Below, one piece after another: positions 56,079 to 64,000 of a stretch of DNA of 64,000 nt. The notes under the pieces were generated by a model. That model worked only from the letters and a program-made list of their open reading frames with translations, was not told the origin of the DNA and searched no databases. Numbering within the stretch: position 1 is the first letter of the stretch; every line of letters begins with the position of its first letter. This DNA comes from Pseudomonas morbosilactucae (GTDB taxonomy: Bacteria > Pseudomonadota > Gammaproteobacteria > Pseudomonadales > Pseudomonadaceae). A program made the position numbers and the translations under genes. The stretch covers positions 1 to 64,000 of the forward strand of contig NZ_JALQCW010000059.1 of assembly GCF_023241715.1 (NCBI RefSeq), read 5' to 3'.

Positions 56079-58304
56079 ATGCAATCTGCCAAGCCTATGA
56101 TCGGTCGCCTAGTGGTGGTCGGCCTGGGGCTGATTGGCGGCTCCTTTGCCAAAGGCCTGCGTGAAAGCGGTGTTTGTCGTGAAGTGGTCGGCGTCGATCT
56201 CGACCCGCAATCCCGTCAGTTGGCGGTTGAGCTGGGGGTGGTGGACCGATGTGAGGAAGACCTGGCGCTAGCGTGCCAGGGGGCTGACGTGATTCAGCTG
56301 GCGGTGCCGATCCTTGCCATGGAAAAGTTGCTGGCCCTATTGGCGGGCATGGATCTGGGGCAGGCGATCCTGACCGACGTCGGCAGTGCCAAGGGCAACG
56401 TGGTGCGTGCTGCCCGCGAAGCCTTTGGTGCCATGCCCGCGAACTTCGTGCCCGGGCATCCGATCGCCGGCTCCGAGCAGAGCGGTGTCGAAGCCTCCAA
56501 CCCCCAGTTGTTCCGTCGACATAAGGTGATTCTGACGCCGCTGGCGCAGACGGATCCGACCGCACTGGCCGTGGTCGACCGGCTTTGGCGCGAGCTGGGG
56601 GCGGATGTCGAGCACATGCAGGTTGAGCGTCACGATGAAGTGTTGGCCGCGACCAGTCATCTGCCGCACTTGTTGGCGTTTGGTTTGGTCGACTCCTTGG
56701 CCAAGCGCAGTGAAAATCTCGACATCTTCCGTTACGCTGCTGGCGGTTTCCGCGATTTCACGAGAATCGCCGGCAGTGACCCGGTCATGTGGCATGACAT
56801 CTTCCTCGCCAATCGCGAAGCGGTTTTGCGCACACTCGATACATTTCGCAACGACCTCGACGCCTTGCGCGACGCGGTCGATGCAGGGGACGGGCACCAG
56901 CTGTTGGGCGTATTCACTCGCGCCCGGGTTGCCCGCGAGCATTTCAGTAAAATCCTGGCCCGCCGGGCCTATGTGGACGCTATGAATTCCAACGACCTGA
57001 TTTTCCTGGCAAATCCTGGTGGCCGCCTCAATGGGCGGATTCGTGTACCAGGCGACAAATCGATTTCTCACCGCTCGATCATGCTCGGCTCCCTGGCTGA
57101 AGGCACTACCGAAGTCGAAGGCTTCCTCGAGGGTGAAGATGCCTTGGCAACGCTCCAGGCGTTCCGTGATATGGGGGTGGTGATCGAAGGCCCGCACCAT
57201 GGTCGCGTGACCATTCACGGCGTTGGCCTGCACGGCCTCAAGCCTGCTCCGGGCCCGATCTATCTGGGTAACTCCGGCACTTCGATGCGTCTGTTGTCGG
57301 GCCTGCTGGCCGCACAGAACTTCGACAGCACCCTGACCGGGGATGCCTCGCTGTCCAAGCGTCCAATGAATCGCGTAGCCAACCCGTTGCGAGAAATGGG
57401 CGCGGTCATCGAAACCGCACCGGAGGGCCGTCCACCGATGGTCATTCGCGGTGGTCACAAGCTCAAGGGCCTGACTTACACCATGCCGATGGCCAGCGCC
57501 CAGGTGAAATCCTGCCTGCTGTTGGCTGGTTTGTACGCTGAAGGCAAGACTACGGTCACTGAGCCTGCGCCGACGCGGGACCATACCGAGCGCATGTTGC
57601 GTGGTTTCGGCTACCCGGTAACCGTCGAGGGCGCTACGGCGTCGGTCGAGTCTGGCGGCAAGCTGAAGGCGACCCATATTGAAGTGCCGGCGGACATTTC
57701 CTCCGCGGCATTCTTCCTGGTGGCTGCTTCCATTGCTGAAGGTTCCGAGTTGGTGCTTGAGCACGTCGGCATCAACCCGACTCGTACCGGGGTGATCGAC
57801 ATCCTGCGCTTGATGGGCGCGGATATCAGCCTGGAAAACCAGCGCGAAGTCGGTGGCGAGCCAGTAGCGGACCTGCGGGTTCGGGCGGCTAAGCTCAAGG
57901 GGATCGAGATTCCCGAAGAGCTGGTTCCATTGGCGATTGACGAATTCCCGGTGCTGTTCGTGGCGGCGGCCTGCGCTGAAGGCCGTACCGTGCTGCGCGG
58001 CGCGGAAGAGTTGCGGGTAAAAGAGTCGGATCGTATTCAGGTGATGGCTGATGGCCTGCTGGCCTTGGGCGTCAAGTGCGAGCCAACCCCGGACGGGATC
58101 ATCATCGACGGTAGCCAGATTGGCGGTGGTGAAGTACACGGTCACGGCGATCACCGTATTGCCATGGCGTTCAGTGTGGCCTCGTTGCGGGCCAATGCGC
58201 CGATCCGTATTCACGACTGCGCCAACGTTGCCACCTCTTTCCCGAACTTCCTCGCCTTGTGCGCCCAAGTCGGTATCCGCGTTGCGCAAGAGGCCAAGTC
58301 GTGA
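56079..58304 (+). CDS. tyrA-aroA: Fused prephenate dehydrogenase / EPSP synthase
   Basis: A single 741-residue frame joins two enzymes of aromatic synthesis. Residues about 1-295 are a TyrA-type dehydrogenase with the NAD motif VVVGLGLIGGSFAKGL and HPIAGSEQSGV. Residues about 305-741 are AroA (5-enolpyruvylshikimate-3-phosphate synthase) beginning MNSNDLIFLANPGGRL, with VPGDKSISHRSIMLG, LGNSGTSMRLL and the Arg/Lys region near LFVAAACAEGRTVLRGAEEL. An internal ATG at the linker could also give free AroA. The start is uncertain: a GTG at 56061 overlaps hisC. The fusion is known in pseudomonads. Confidence 0.95.
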   Translation: MQSAKPMIGRLVVVGLGLIGGSFAKGLRESGVCREVVGVDLDPQSRQLAVELGVVDRCEEDLALACQGADVIQLAVPILAMEKLLALLAGMDLGQAILTDVGSAKGNVVRAAREAFGAMPANFVPGHPIAGSEQSGVEASNPQLFRRHKVILTPLAQTDPTALAVVDRLWRELGADVEHMQVERHDEVLAATSHLPHLLAFGLVDSLAKRSENLDIFRYAAGGFRDFTRIAGSDPVMWHDIFLANREAVLRTLDTFRNDLDALRDAVDAGDGHQLLGVFTRARVAREHFSKILARRAYVDAMNSNDLIFLANPGGRLNGRIRVPGDKSISHRSIMLGSLAEGTTEVEGFLEGEDALATLQAFRDMGVVIEGPHHGRVTIHGVGLHGLKPAPGPIYLGNSGTSMRLLSGLLAAQNFDSTLTGDASLSKRPMNRVANPLREMGAVIETAPEGRPPMVIRGGHKLKGLTYTMPMASAQVKSCLLLAGLYAEGKTTVTEPAPTRDHTERMLRGFGYPVTVEGATASVESGGKLKATHIEVPADISSAAFFLVAASIAEGSELVLEHVGINPTRTGVIDILRLMGADISLENQREVGGEPVADLRVRAAKLKGIEIPEELVPLAIDEFPVLFVAAACAEGRTVLRGAEELRVKESDRIQVMADGLLALGVKCEPTPDGIIIDGSQIGGGEVHGHGDHRIAMAFSVASLRANAPIRIHDCANVATSFPNFLALCAQVGIRVAQEAKS

Positions 58305-58989
58305 ACATCAAGGCACCCGTGATCACCATCGATGGGCCAAGCGGGTCTGGCAAAGGCACTATCGCCGGCATTCTCGCCAAGCGTTTGGGCTGGTGCCTGC
58401 TGGACTCCGGTGCCCTGTATCGCCTGCTGGCGTTCGCTGCCCGGAATCACGGTGTGGATCTGACCAATGAGGAATCGCTGAAGCTGCTGGCGGCTCATCT
58501 GGACGTGCAATTTCTTGGGGCGACCGAAGGTCATCCGCAACGCATCATCTTGAAGGGGATGATGTAACCGACGACCTGCGCAATGAGCAGGTTGGTGCCT
58601 GGGCATCCCAAGTGGCGGCGCTGCCGGCAGTGCGTGACGCACTGCTGCAGCGTCAGCGGGCCTTTCAAGAGCCCCCTGGGTTGGTGGCTGATGGTCGCGA
58701 TATGGGCACCGTGGTGTTTCCCGGCGCTCCATTGAAGATTTTCCTGACCGCCAGCGCCGAGGAACGTGCCCGTCGCCGTTACTTGCAGTTGAAGGGAAAA
58801 GTCGATGGTGTTAGTCTGTCGAGTCTGCTAGATGAGATCCGTGCACGCGACGAGCGTGATACCCAGCGCGCAGTAGCCCCGCTCAAGCCGGCGGCTGACG
58901 CCATACTGCTGGATTCTACGGAGTTGTCCATCGATCAGGTGCTTGAACGCATCATGAGTGAAATCGCCATTCGCGATATCGCCGGATGA
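58301..58989 (+). CDS. cmk: Cytidylate kinase, one apparent frameshift
   Basis: Cmk phosphorylates CMP and dCMP. The GTG at 58301 overlaps the aroA stop (GTGA). The first frame has ITIDGPSGSGKGTIAGILA (P-loop) and ends prematurely at 58567. Restoring one G at about 58552 (TTG-AAG to TTGGAAG) gives RIILEGDDVTDDLR and joins the second frame, with VADGRDMGTVVFPGA. The restored length of 229 residues matches the family. The enzyme is important for growth, and the loss is in a G run, so it is most likely a sequence error. Confidence 0.92.
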
Positions 58990-59000
58990 ACAAGAAAGGG

Positions 59001-59037
59001 CGCAGGGGACCAGTCATAGTCCTGCGGTCTTTCTTTT
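59001..59037 (+). terminator. Probable terminator after cmk
   Basis: CGCAGG and CCTGCG pair across a 14-base loop, extended by AAAG and CTTT, and are followed by TTCTTTT. It would separate cmk from rpsA, at least partly. Confidence 0.55.
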
Positions 59038-59049
59038 ATATGAACGTAA

Positions 59050-59093
59050 CCCACATCGTCTGGGATGTGGCAGATGGGCGTATTCTTCGCCCT
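59050..59093 (+). promoter_or_regulatory. rpsA leader with two tandem hairpins
   Basis: CCACATC/GATGTGG (59051-59070) and GGGCG/CGCCC (59076-59092) form two short hairpins directly before the rpsA ribosome site (AGGA, 59100-59103). S1 autoregulates its own translation through leader hairpins in enterobacteria, and a similar arrangement here is an inference. Confidence 0.45.
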
Positions 59094-59110
59094 TATCAAC
59101 AGGAATTAAA

Positions 59111-60805
59111 ATGAGCGAAAGCTTTGCGGAACTCTTTGAAGAAAGCCTAAAAACCCTGAACCTTCAGGCAGGCTCCATCATCACCGGTGTTATCGTTGAT
59201 ATCGATTACCAAGCTCGCTGGGTAACCGTTCACGCTGGCCTGAAGTCTGAAGCACTCATCCCGCTTGAGCAGTTCTACAACGACGCTGGCGACCTGACTA
59301 TCAACGTCGGTGACGAAGTTCACGTTGCGCTGGACTCGGTTGAAGATGGCTTTGGTGAAACCAAGCTGTCCCGTGAAAAAGCCAAGCGCGCTGAATGCTG
59401 GATCGTTCTGGAAGCAGCCTTCGCAGCCGAAGAAGTGGTCAAGGGCGTTATCAACGGTAAGGTTAAAGGCGGCTTCACTGTCGACGTTAACGGCATCCGT
59501 GCGTTCCTGCCAGGTTCTCTGGTTGACGTCCGTCCAGTGCGCGACACCACGCACCTGGAAGGCAAAGAGCTCGAGTTTAAAGTCATCAAACTCGACCAGA
59601 AGCGCAACAACGTTGTCGTTTCCCGCCGTAGCGTCCTCGAAGCCGAGAACTCCGCTGAGCGTGAAGCTCTGCTGGAATCCCTGCAGGAAGGTCAGCAAGT
59701 CAAAGGTATCGTCAAAAACCTCACCGATTACGGCGCATTCGTCGATCTGGGTGGCGTCGATGGCCTGCTGCACATCACCGACATGGCTTGGAAACGTATC
59801 AAGCATCCTTCCGAAATCGTCAACGTTGGCGACGAGATCGATGTCAAGGTTCTGAAGTACGATCGCGAACGCAATCGTGTTTCCCTGGGCCTGAAGCAAC
59901 TGGGCGAAGATCCATGGGTCGCTATCAAGGCTCGTTACCCAGAAAGCACCCGCGTTACCGCTCGTGTAACCAACCTGACCGACTACGGCTGCTTCGCTGA
60001 GCTGGAAGAAGGCGTTGAAGGTCTGGTACACGTTTCCGAAATGGACTGGACCAACAAGAACATCCACCCTTCGAAAGTCGTACAAGTCGGCGACGAAGTG
60101 GAAGTTATGGTTCTGGACATCGACGAAGAGCGTCGTCGTATCTCCCTCGGCATCAAGCAGTGCAAATCTAACCCATGGGAAGATTTCTCTGGCCAGTTCA
60201 ACAAGGGCGATAAAATCTCCGGCACCATCAAGTCGATCACCGATTTCGGTATCTTCATTGGTCTGGACGGCGGCATCGACGGCCTGGTTCACCTGTCCGA
60301 CATCTCTTGGAACGAAGTGGGCGAAGAAGCCGTCCGTCGCTTCAAGAAGGGCGACGAGCTCGACACCGTCATCCTGTCTGTTGATCCAGAGCGTGAGCGT
60401 ATCTCCCTGGGTATCAAGCAGCTGGAAAGCGATCCGTTCTCCGAGTACGTACAAGAGAACGACAAAGGCGCAATCGTTAAGGGGGTTGTAAAAGAAGTTG
60501 ACGCTAAAGGCGCCATCATCACCCTGGCCAACGATATCGAAGCTACTCTGAAAGCCTCCGAAATCAGCCGTGACCGCATCGAAGATGCGCGTAACGTTCT
60601 GAAAGAAGGCGAAGAAGTTGAAGCCAAGATCATCAGCGTTGACCGTAAGAGCCGCGTAATCCAGCTCTCGATCAAGTCGAAAGACGTTGAAGACGAGAAA
60701 GAAGCTATCCAAAGCCTGCGCGACAAGCCAGCCACTTCGGATATCGCTGCTGGTCCTACCACTCTGGGCGACCTGCTGCGTGCACAGATGGAAAAACAGA
60801 ACTAA
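59111..60805 (+). CDS. rpsA: 30S ribosomal protein S1
   Basis: S1 recruits mRNA to the ribosome. The 564 residues from ATG 59111 begin MSESFAELFEESLKTLN and contain six S1 OB-fold repeats. Repeat-type segments include ITGVIVDIDYQARWVTVHAG, VKGIVKNLTDYGAFVDLGG, VTARVTNLTDYGCFAELEEG and ISGTIKSITDFGIFIGLDGG. The acidic C-terminus ends LLRAQMEKQN. Codon use is visibly different from its neighbours (more T-ending codons such as GTT, CGT, GCT), typical of highly expressed ribosomal genes. A strong terminator follows. Confidence 0.97.
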   Translation: MSESFAELFEESLKTLNLQAGSIITGVIVDIDYQARWVTVHAGLKSEALIPLEQFYNDAGDLTINVGDEVHVALDSVEDGFGETKLSREKAKRAECWIVLEAAFAAEEVVKGVINGKVKGGFTVDVNGIRAFLPGSLVDVRPVRDTTHLEGKELEFKVIKLDQKRNNVVVSRRSVLEAENSAEREALLESLQEGQQVKGIVKNLTDYGAFVDLGGVDGLLHITDMAWKRIKHPSEIVNVGDEIDVKVLKYDRERNRVSLGLKQLGEDPWVAIKARYPESTRVTARVTNLTDYGCFAELEEGVEGLVHVSEMDWTNKNIHPSKVVQVGDEVEVMVLDIDEERRRISLGIKQCKSNPWEDFSGQFNKGDKISGTIKSITDFGIFIGLDGGIDGLVHLSDISWNEVGEEAVRRFKKGDELDTVILSVDPERERISLGIKQLESDPFSEYVQENDKGAIVKGVVKEVDAKGAIITLANDIEATLKASEISRDRIEDARNVLKEGEEVEAKIISVDRKSRVIQLSIKSKDVEDEKEAIQSLRDKPATSDIAAGPTTLGDLLRAQMEKQN

Positions 60806-60821
60806 GTTCTGTCAGACCATA

Positions 60822-60849
60822 AAAAGGGCGACTTCGGTCGCCCTTTTTT
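60822..60849 (+). terminator. Rho-independent terminator of rpsA
   Basis: AAAAGGGCGAC, a TTCG tetraloop and GTCGCCCTTTTTT form a strong stem with a stable UUCG loop and a T run. Confidence 0.95.
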
Positions 60850-60965
60850 GTGCCTGGAATTTTTTGCGGGATCGGAACGCGCTTTTATCCATGAGCTAAT
60901 TGCTCATTCAAGTCTAGGCTTCACCTGAGTGATGGCAGAGCAGCGCCTGCTGCATAGGGATGAGA

Positions 60966-61247
60966 ATGAGCAAGCTAAGTGTCGTTGTTGTCTTGGCTCT
61001 CTTGGTGGGGTGCACGACCAATGTAAAGACCCATGCGGTGCGCGGGGTGAGCGGTATAGAGGTTGATTGTTCAGGCCTGGGGGGCACCTGGGAGCAGTGT
61101 CACAAGCGTGCAGCACGCGAATGCAAGCTTCAGGGCTATAAGGTCATTACCCGGTCTGATGACGCAAAAGAAGAGGAGGGAGACTACCCCTTTGGCTGGA
61201 ACCCGGCGGGATACCTGACTCGCACCATGCTGGTCATGTGTAAGTAG
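60966..61247 (+). CDS. Small lipoprotein, unknown function
   Basis: The ATG at 60966 with GGGA upstream gives 93 residues; an in-frame ATG at 60960 is also possible. The lipobox LLVGC after a hydrophobic leader (LSVVVVLALLVGC) marks lipid attachment. The mature part has several Cys (VDCSG, EQCHKRAARECKLQ, VMCK) and an acidic patch (DDAKEEEGDY), suggesting disulfides in the periplasm or outer membrane. I recognise no family. It stands between rpsA and ihfB. Confidence 0.75.
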   Translation: MSKLSVVVVLALLVGCTTNVKTHAVRGVSGIEVDCSGLGGTWEQCHKRAARECKLQGYKVITRSDDAKEEEGDYPFGWNPAGYLTRTMLVMCK

Positions 61248-61401
61248 TAGAAGTTTAGGGCTTTCTAGAGCTTCAGCCGGGGTGTTGGAGGTACAAGCTG
61301 GTTAAGTGAAGATAAGTCAATAGGTGGGCTGTTCAAAGTCGTCTCGGCATGCTAAAACCTTTTGAGAACTTTCCTAGCTGCTTGAAAAAGAAGGGAAAAA
61401 T

Positions 61402-61707
61402 ATGACCAAGTCGGAGTTGATTGAGCGAATTGTTACCCATCAGGGGCTGCTTTCATCCAAGGATGTTGAACTTGCTATCAAGACGATGCTTGAGCAGATG
61501 TCTCAATGTCTAGCGACGGGGGATCGCATCGAGATTCGCGGGTTTGGCAGTTTCTCTTTGCATTACCGAGCACCGCGAGTCGGCCGCAACCCAAAGACCG
61601 GAGAGTCCGTTAGCCTTGATGGCAAGTTTGTTCCTCACTTCAAGCCAGGAAAGGAGCTCAGGGATCGAGTGAATGAGGATGAGGAAGAGGGTGTGGATTT
61701 TCATTAA
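61402..61707 (+). CDS. ihfB: Integration host factor subunit beta
   Basis: IhfB pairs with IhfA to bind and sharply bend DNA. The 101 residues show the DNABII family pattern: MTKSELIERIVTHQGLLSSK, then RIEIRGFGSFSLHYRAPRVG and NPKTGE, with the Pro of the DNA-intercalating arm in this region. The C-terminus is acidic (NEDEEEGVDFH), as in Pseudomonas IhfB. Its place after rpsA is conserved across gammaproteobacteria. The following 840 nt lacks any gene. Confidence 0.96.
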   Translation: MTKSELIERIVTHQGLLSSKDVELAIKTMLEQMSQCLATGDRIEIRGFGSFSLHYRAPRVGRNPKTGESVSLDGKFVPHFKPGKELRDRVNEDEEEGVDFH

Positions 61708-62546
61708 TCACCTGCTTGGTGTCGATGTAGGTCAGTTGTGCTTACGATAAGTGAACTCGTAAGTTATAACGCTGCTAGTGATTGCTTGGCAGTTTTTTTA
61801 ATTTTTGTAGTGGCTGGTTCTTAGGTTGCTCTTGGCGAATTTAAAAGTCATTGATGCAAAAAAATAGTGGGTCTGCATTTTAATAAGCTTCTTGTCGGGT
61901 TGTTTGATCTGTTTAGAGGTGTTTATTGGGTGGTCTGTAGTTTTAATATTTTAATTTTTTGGGGTTTGTTGTTTTTTAATATCTAATTTTTGGTTTTTTT
62001 CTTCGTTTTCTGAAAATTTATTTTTAATTCTTTTGGTTGTTTTTTAGATTTTTTCTAAATTAATTTAATAAAGATTTTTTACTAAAGCGCTCTCTATTTG
62101 GAAGTTTAGAATTTCTGATTGAATCGTTACCTTCAGTTGAGTTTAAGTGTAGGTCGTGGTTTTCGTGTAGGATTAAAAGTGGCTATTCCTATATCCGCTG
62201 TTCGTCGGTGATTACAGCAAAGCTATCGCCTAATAAAGGTGTAACCAAAAAATCAAGTTTTGGGGGGCTAAGTAGGAAATAAAATTGACGGTGGTGCATC
62301 GCCGAGGTGCCATCATGTTGATCCAATGACCACAAAATGACCAAAAAAGTTGGATGGGGCTAAGTCGATCCTGAACCTTGCTTTGAGGGGCGTCAGTGGT
62401 TTTAGTCGTGAAGTTTCATGCTTGAGGGCTTCAGAACGGTTTAAAATATGACGACGTTAAGCGGCAGGCGTCGCTGTGGGATTCAAGCGCGATAGCGTTG
62501 CAAATGCTGATTTTACTTTAGGAGAGGGCTGGTGCAGGAAGGGTTA
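61708..62546. other. AT-rich gene-free region before the O-antigen locus
   Basis: This stretch is strikingly AT-rich, especially 61880-62110, with T-rich runs such as GGTTTTTTTCTTCG. It holds no open frame of note on either strand. In PAO1 a chain-length regulator gene (wzz) follows ihfB; none is here. Base use returns to normal near 62540. The contrast suggests a recombination or insertion boundary next to the polysaccharide genes. Confidence 0.65.
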
Positions 62547-64000
62547 ATGGATAAGCTACGAGCAGGCATGTTGGGATTACCTAAGCGCCACAAGCGTGCA
62601 GTTCAGGTGGTCACGGATGTTCTACTGGTTTGGCTTGCCCTGTGGTTGGCGTTCCTCGTTCGTCTTGGGATTGAGGATTTGCTAGGGCCTATAAAAACCC
62701 ATTTTTGGCTCTTTATGTCTGCACCGGTCGTTGCCATACCTATCTTTATCCGGTTTGGCATGTACCGTGCCGTCATGCGGTATTTTGGCAATGATGCACT
62801 GATTACCATTTGCAAAGCTGTCAGCCTTTCAGCCTTGCTACTGGCGTTGGTGGTGTTCTGGTATAGCAATCACGAAGCCGTGGTGCCTCGTTCCATCGTA
62901 TTCAACTACTGGTGGCTCAGCCTTGTCATGATCGGTGGCCTGCGATTGATGATGCGCCAGTATTTTCTGGGCGATTGGTTTACTGCCTCTCAATATGTTC
63001 CTTTTGCCAATCGCGACAATGGTCTGACCAAAGTCGCGATTTACGGCGCAGGAGCCGCCGGTAATCAATTAGTCGCCGCTTTGCGAATGGGGCGAGTGAT
63101 GCGGCCGGTGGCGTTTATCGACGATGACAGCAGTATTGCAGACCGGGTGATTTCAGGTTTGCAGGTGTACAAGCCGAAGTACATCCAGCAGATGATCGAT
63201 GTAACCGGTGCGGAGGAAATCCTCCTGGCTGTCCCCTCATCCTCGAGAGGGCGTCGACGTGAAATTTTGACGTTGCTCGAACAATTTCCCTTGCACGTTC
63301 GCAGTGTTCCCGGATTTATGGATCTGGCCAGTGGTCGAGTGAAGGTCGATGACATTCAAGAGGTGGACATTGCTGACCTGCTTGGACGGGACGCTGTGCC
63401 AGCTCAAGCGGATTTACTAGAACTTTGCGTTGTCGATCAAACCGTTTTAGTGACAGGCGCTGGTGGTTCGATAGGGTCTGAACTTTGCCGCCAGATTCTC
63501 TCTCTCAAGCCTAAAACGCTGCTGCTGTATGAGCACAGTGAATACAATCTTTATAATATTCTTTCTGAGCTCGAGCCCCGTATCTCGCGGGAGTCTTTGC
63601 CTGTTCGACTACTACCTATTCTCGGCTCTGTAAGAGATCAGAATAAGTTGTTGGATATTATGAAAACGTGGAGAGTTGATACCGTTTATCACGCAGCGGC
63701 TTACAAACATGTGCCTATGGTCGAGCACAATATTGCCGAGGGCGTGCTTAATAATGTGATTGGCACGCTGAGTACCGCACAAGCCGCCTTGCAGGCTGGA
63801 GTGGCGAATTTTGTGTTGATCTCTACGGATAAAGCAGTACGCCCCACCAATGTTATGGGTAGCACCAAGCGCCTCGCCGAACTCACATTGCAGGCGCTTA
63901 GTCGTGAAGTTGCCCCGGTTTTTTTTGGTGACAGGTTCAATGTTTCCCGAGTCAACAAAACCCGTTTCACCATGGTGCGCTTTGGCAATGTATTGGGTTC
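62547..64000 (+). CDS. wbpM: WbpM-family UDP-sugar epimerase/dehydratase, cut by the window edge
   Basis: The frame stays open from ATG 62547 to the window end (484 codons visible; family members are about 660). A GTG at 62532 is an alternative start. Four or so transmembrane helices occupy about 20-140 (e.g. VLLVWLALWLAFLVRLG). A first nucleotide-binding-like region is VAIYGAGAAGNQLV, and the catalytic SDR domain has VTGAGGSIGSELCRQI at about 301. The catalytic Tyr is replaced by Met in NVMGSTK, as in WbpM. It makes 4-keto-6-deoxy sugar intermediates for O-antigen and is probably the first O-antigen-related gene at this locus. Confidence 0.93.
   Translation, partial: MDKLRAGMLGLPKRHKRAVQVVTDVLLVWLALWLAFLVRLGIEDLLGPIKTHFWLFMSAPVVAIPIFIRFGMYRAVMRYFGNDALITICKAVSLSALLLALVVFWYSNHEAVVPRSIVFNYWWLSLVMIGGLRLMMRQYFLGDWFTASQYVPFANRDNGLTKVAIYGAGAAGNQLVAALRMGRVMRPVAFIDDDSSIADRVISGLQVYKPKYIQQMIDVTGAEEILLAVPSSSRGRRREILTLLEQFPLHVRSVPGFMDLASGRVKVDDIQEVDIADLLGRDAVPAQADLLELCVVDQTVLVTGAGGSIGSELCRQILSLKPKTLLLYEHSEYNLYNILSELEPRISRESLPVRLLPILGSVRDQNKLLDIMKTWRVDTVYHAAAYKHVPMVEHNIAEGVLNNVIGTLSTAQAALQAGVANFVLISTDKAVRPTNVMGSTKRLAELTLQALSREVAPVFFGDRFNVSRVNKTRFTMVRFGNVLG

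Noticed and set aside
62150..62546. JUMPstart/ops-like element before wbpM
   Set aside because: I looked for the conserved GGCGGTAG-type core upstream of the O-antigen gene and did not find it.

Overview
The window is chromosomal DNA of a fluorescent Pseudomonas. The evidence is the gene content and order: folE, prmB, aroC and mtnD, then an ubiG/mupP/yciK/mtaD block, then mtnA, gyrA, serC, pheA, hisC, a tyrA-aroA fusion, cmk, rpsA, ihfB and wbpM. Both ends match the order I recall from P. aeruginosa PAO1 (PA1674-PA1684 and PA3161-PA3173), but here they lie close together. Codons are GC-rich, and Pseudomonas-type REP palindromes and Pseudomonas-restricted families (DUF3509, NAGGN genes) are present. 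The exact species cannot be told from the sequence alone.

Layout. 1-9.7 kb: housekeeping genes (glutaredoxin, GTP cyclohydrolase I, Smr protein, isochorismatase-like hydrolase, PrmB, alpha/beta hydrolase, chorismate synthase, MFS transporter) and an isolated mtnD preceded by what looks like the broken tail of mtnB. 10-16 kb: acyl-CoA synthetase, ankyrin protein, small proteins and an LtaS-type sulfatase-fold membrane enzyme. 16.5-21.8 kb: a four-gene chaperone-usher fimbrial operon. 22-28.7 kb: SDR, UPF0060 and UPF0270 proteins, then the osmoprotectant NAGGN operon on the minus strand. 28.9-40 kb: mnmC, polyphosphate:AMP phosphotransferase, thiolase, fumC, BolA, TrhO, DsbA-like protein and an ABC exporter. 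40-44.5 kb: two cyclic-di-GMP enzymes flanking a TenA/PqqC-like protein. 44.8-48.5 kb: minus-strand mtaD-ubiG-mupP-yciK. 48.6-61.7 kb: mtnA, gyrA with its leader, then the aromatic amino acid block serC-pheA-hisC-tyrA/aroA-cmk-rpsA, followed by a small lipoprotein and ihfB. 61.7-64 kb: an 840-nt AT-rich gap and the start of wbpM, the edge of an O-antigen region.

The genes work together mainly in aromatic amino acid synthesis: chorismate from aroC and the AroA half of the fusion feeds PheA and the TyrA half, with HisC and SerC as aminotransferases. Methylthioadenosine salvage is only partly represented (mtaD, mtnA, mtnD).

The most important caution is that five genes, including the essential gyrA (twice) and cmk, are interrupted by apparent single-base losses, all of a G or C and all in short G/C runs. 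This points to consensus errors in the sequence rather than real gene decay. I saw no tRNA, rRNA, CRISPR array, insertion sequence or prophage, and no clear new defence or toxin system.
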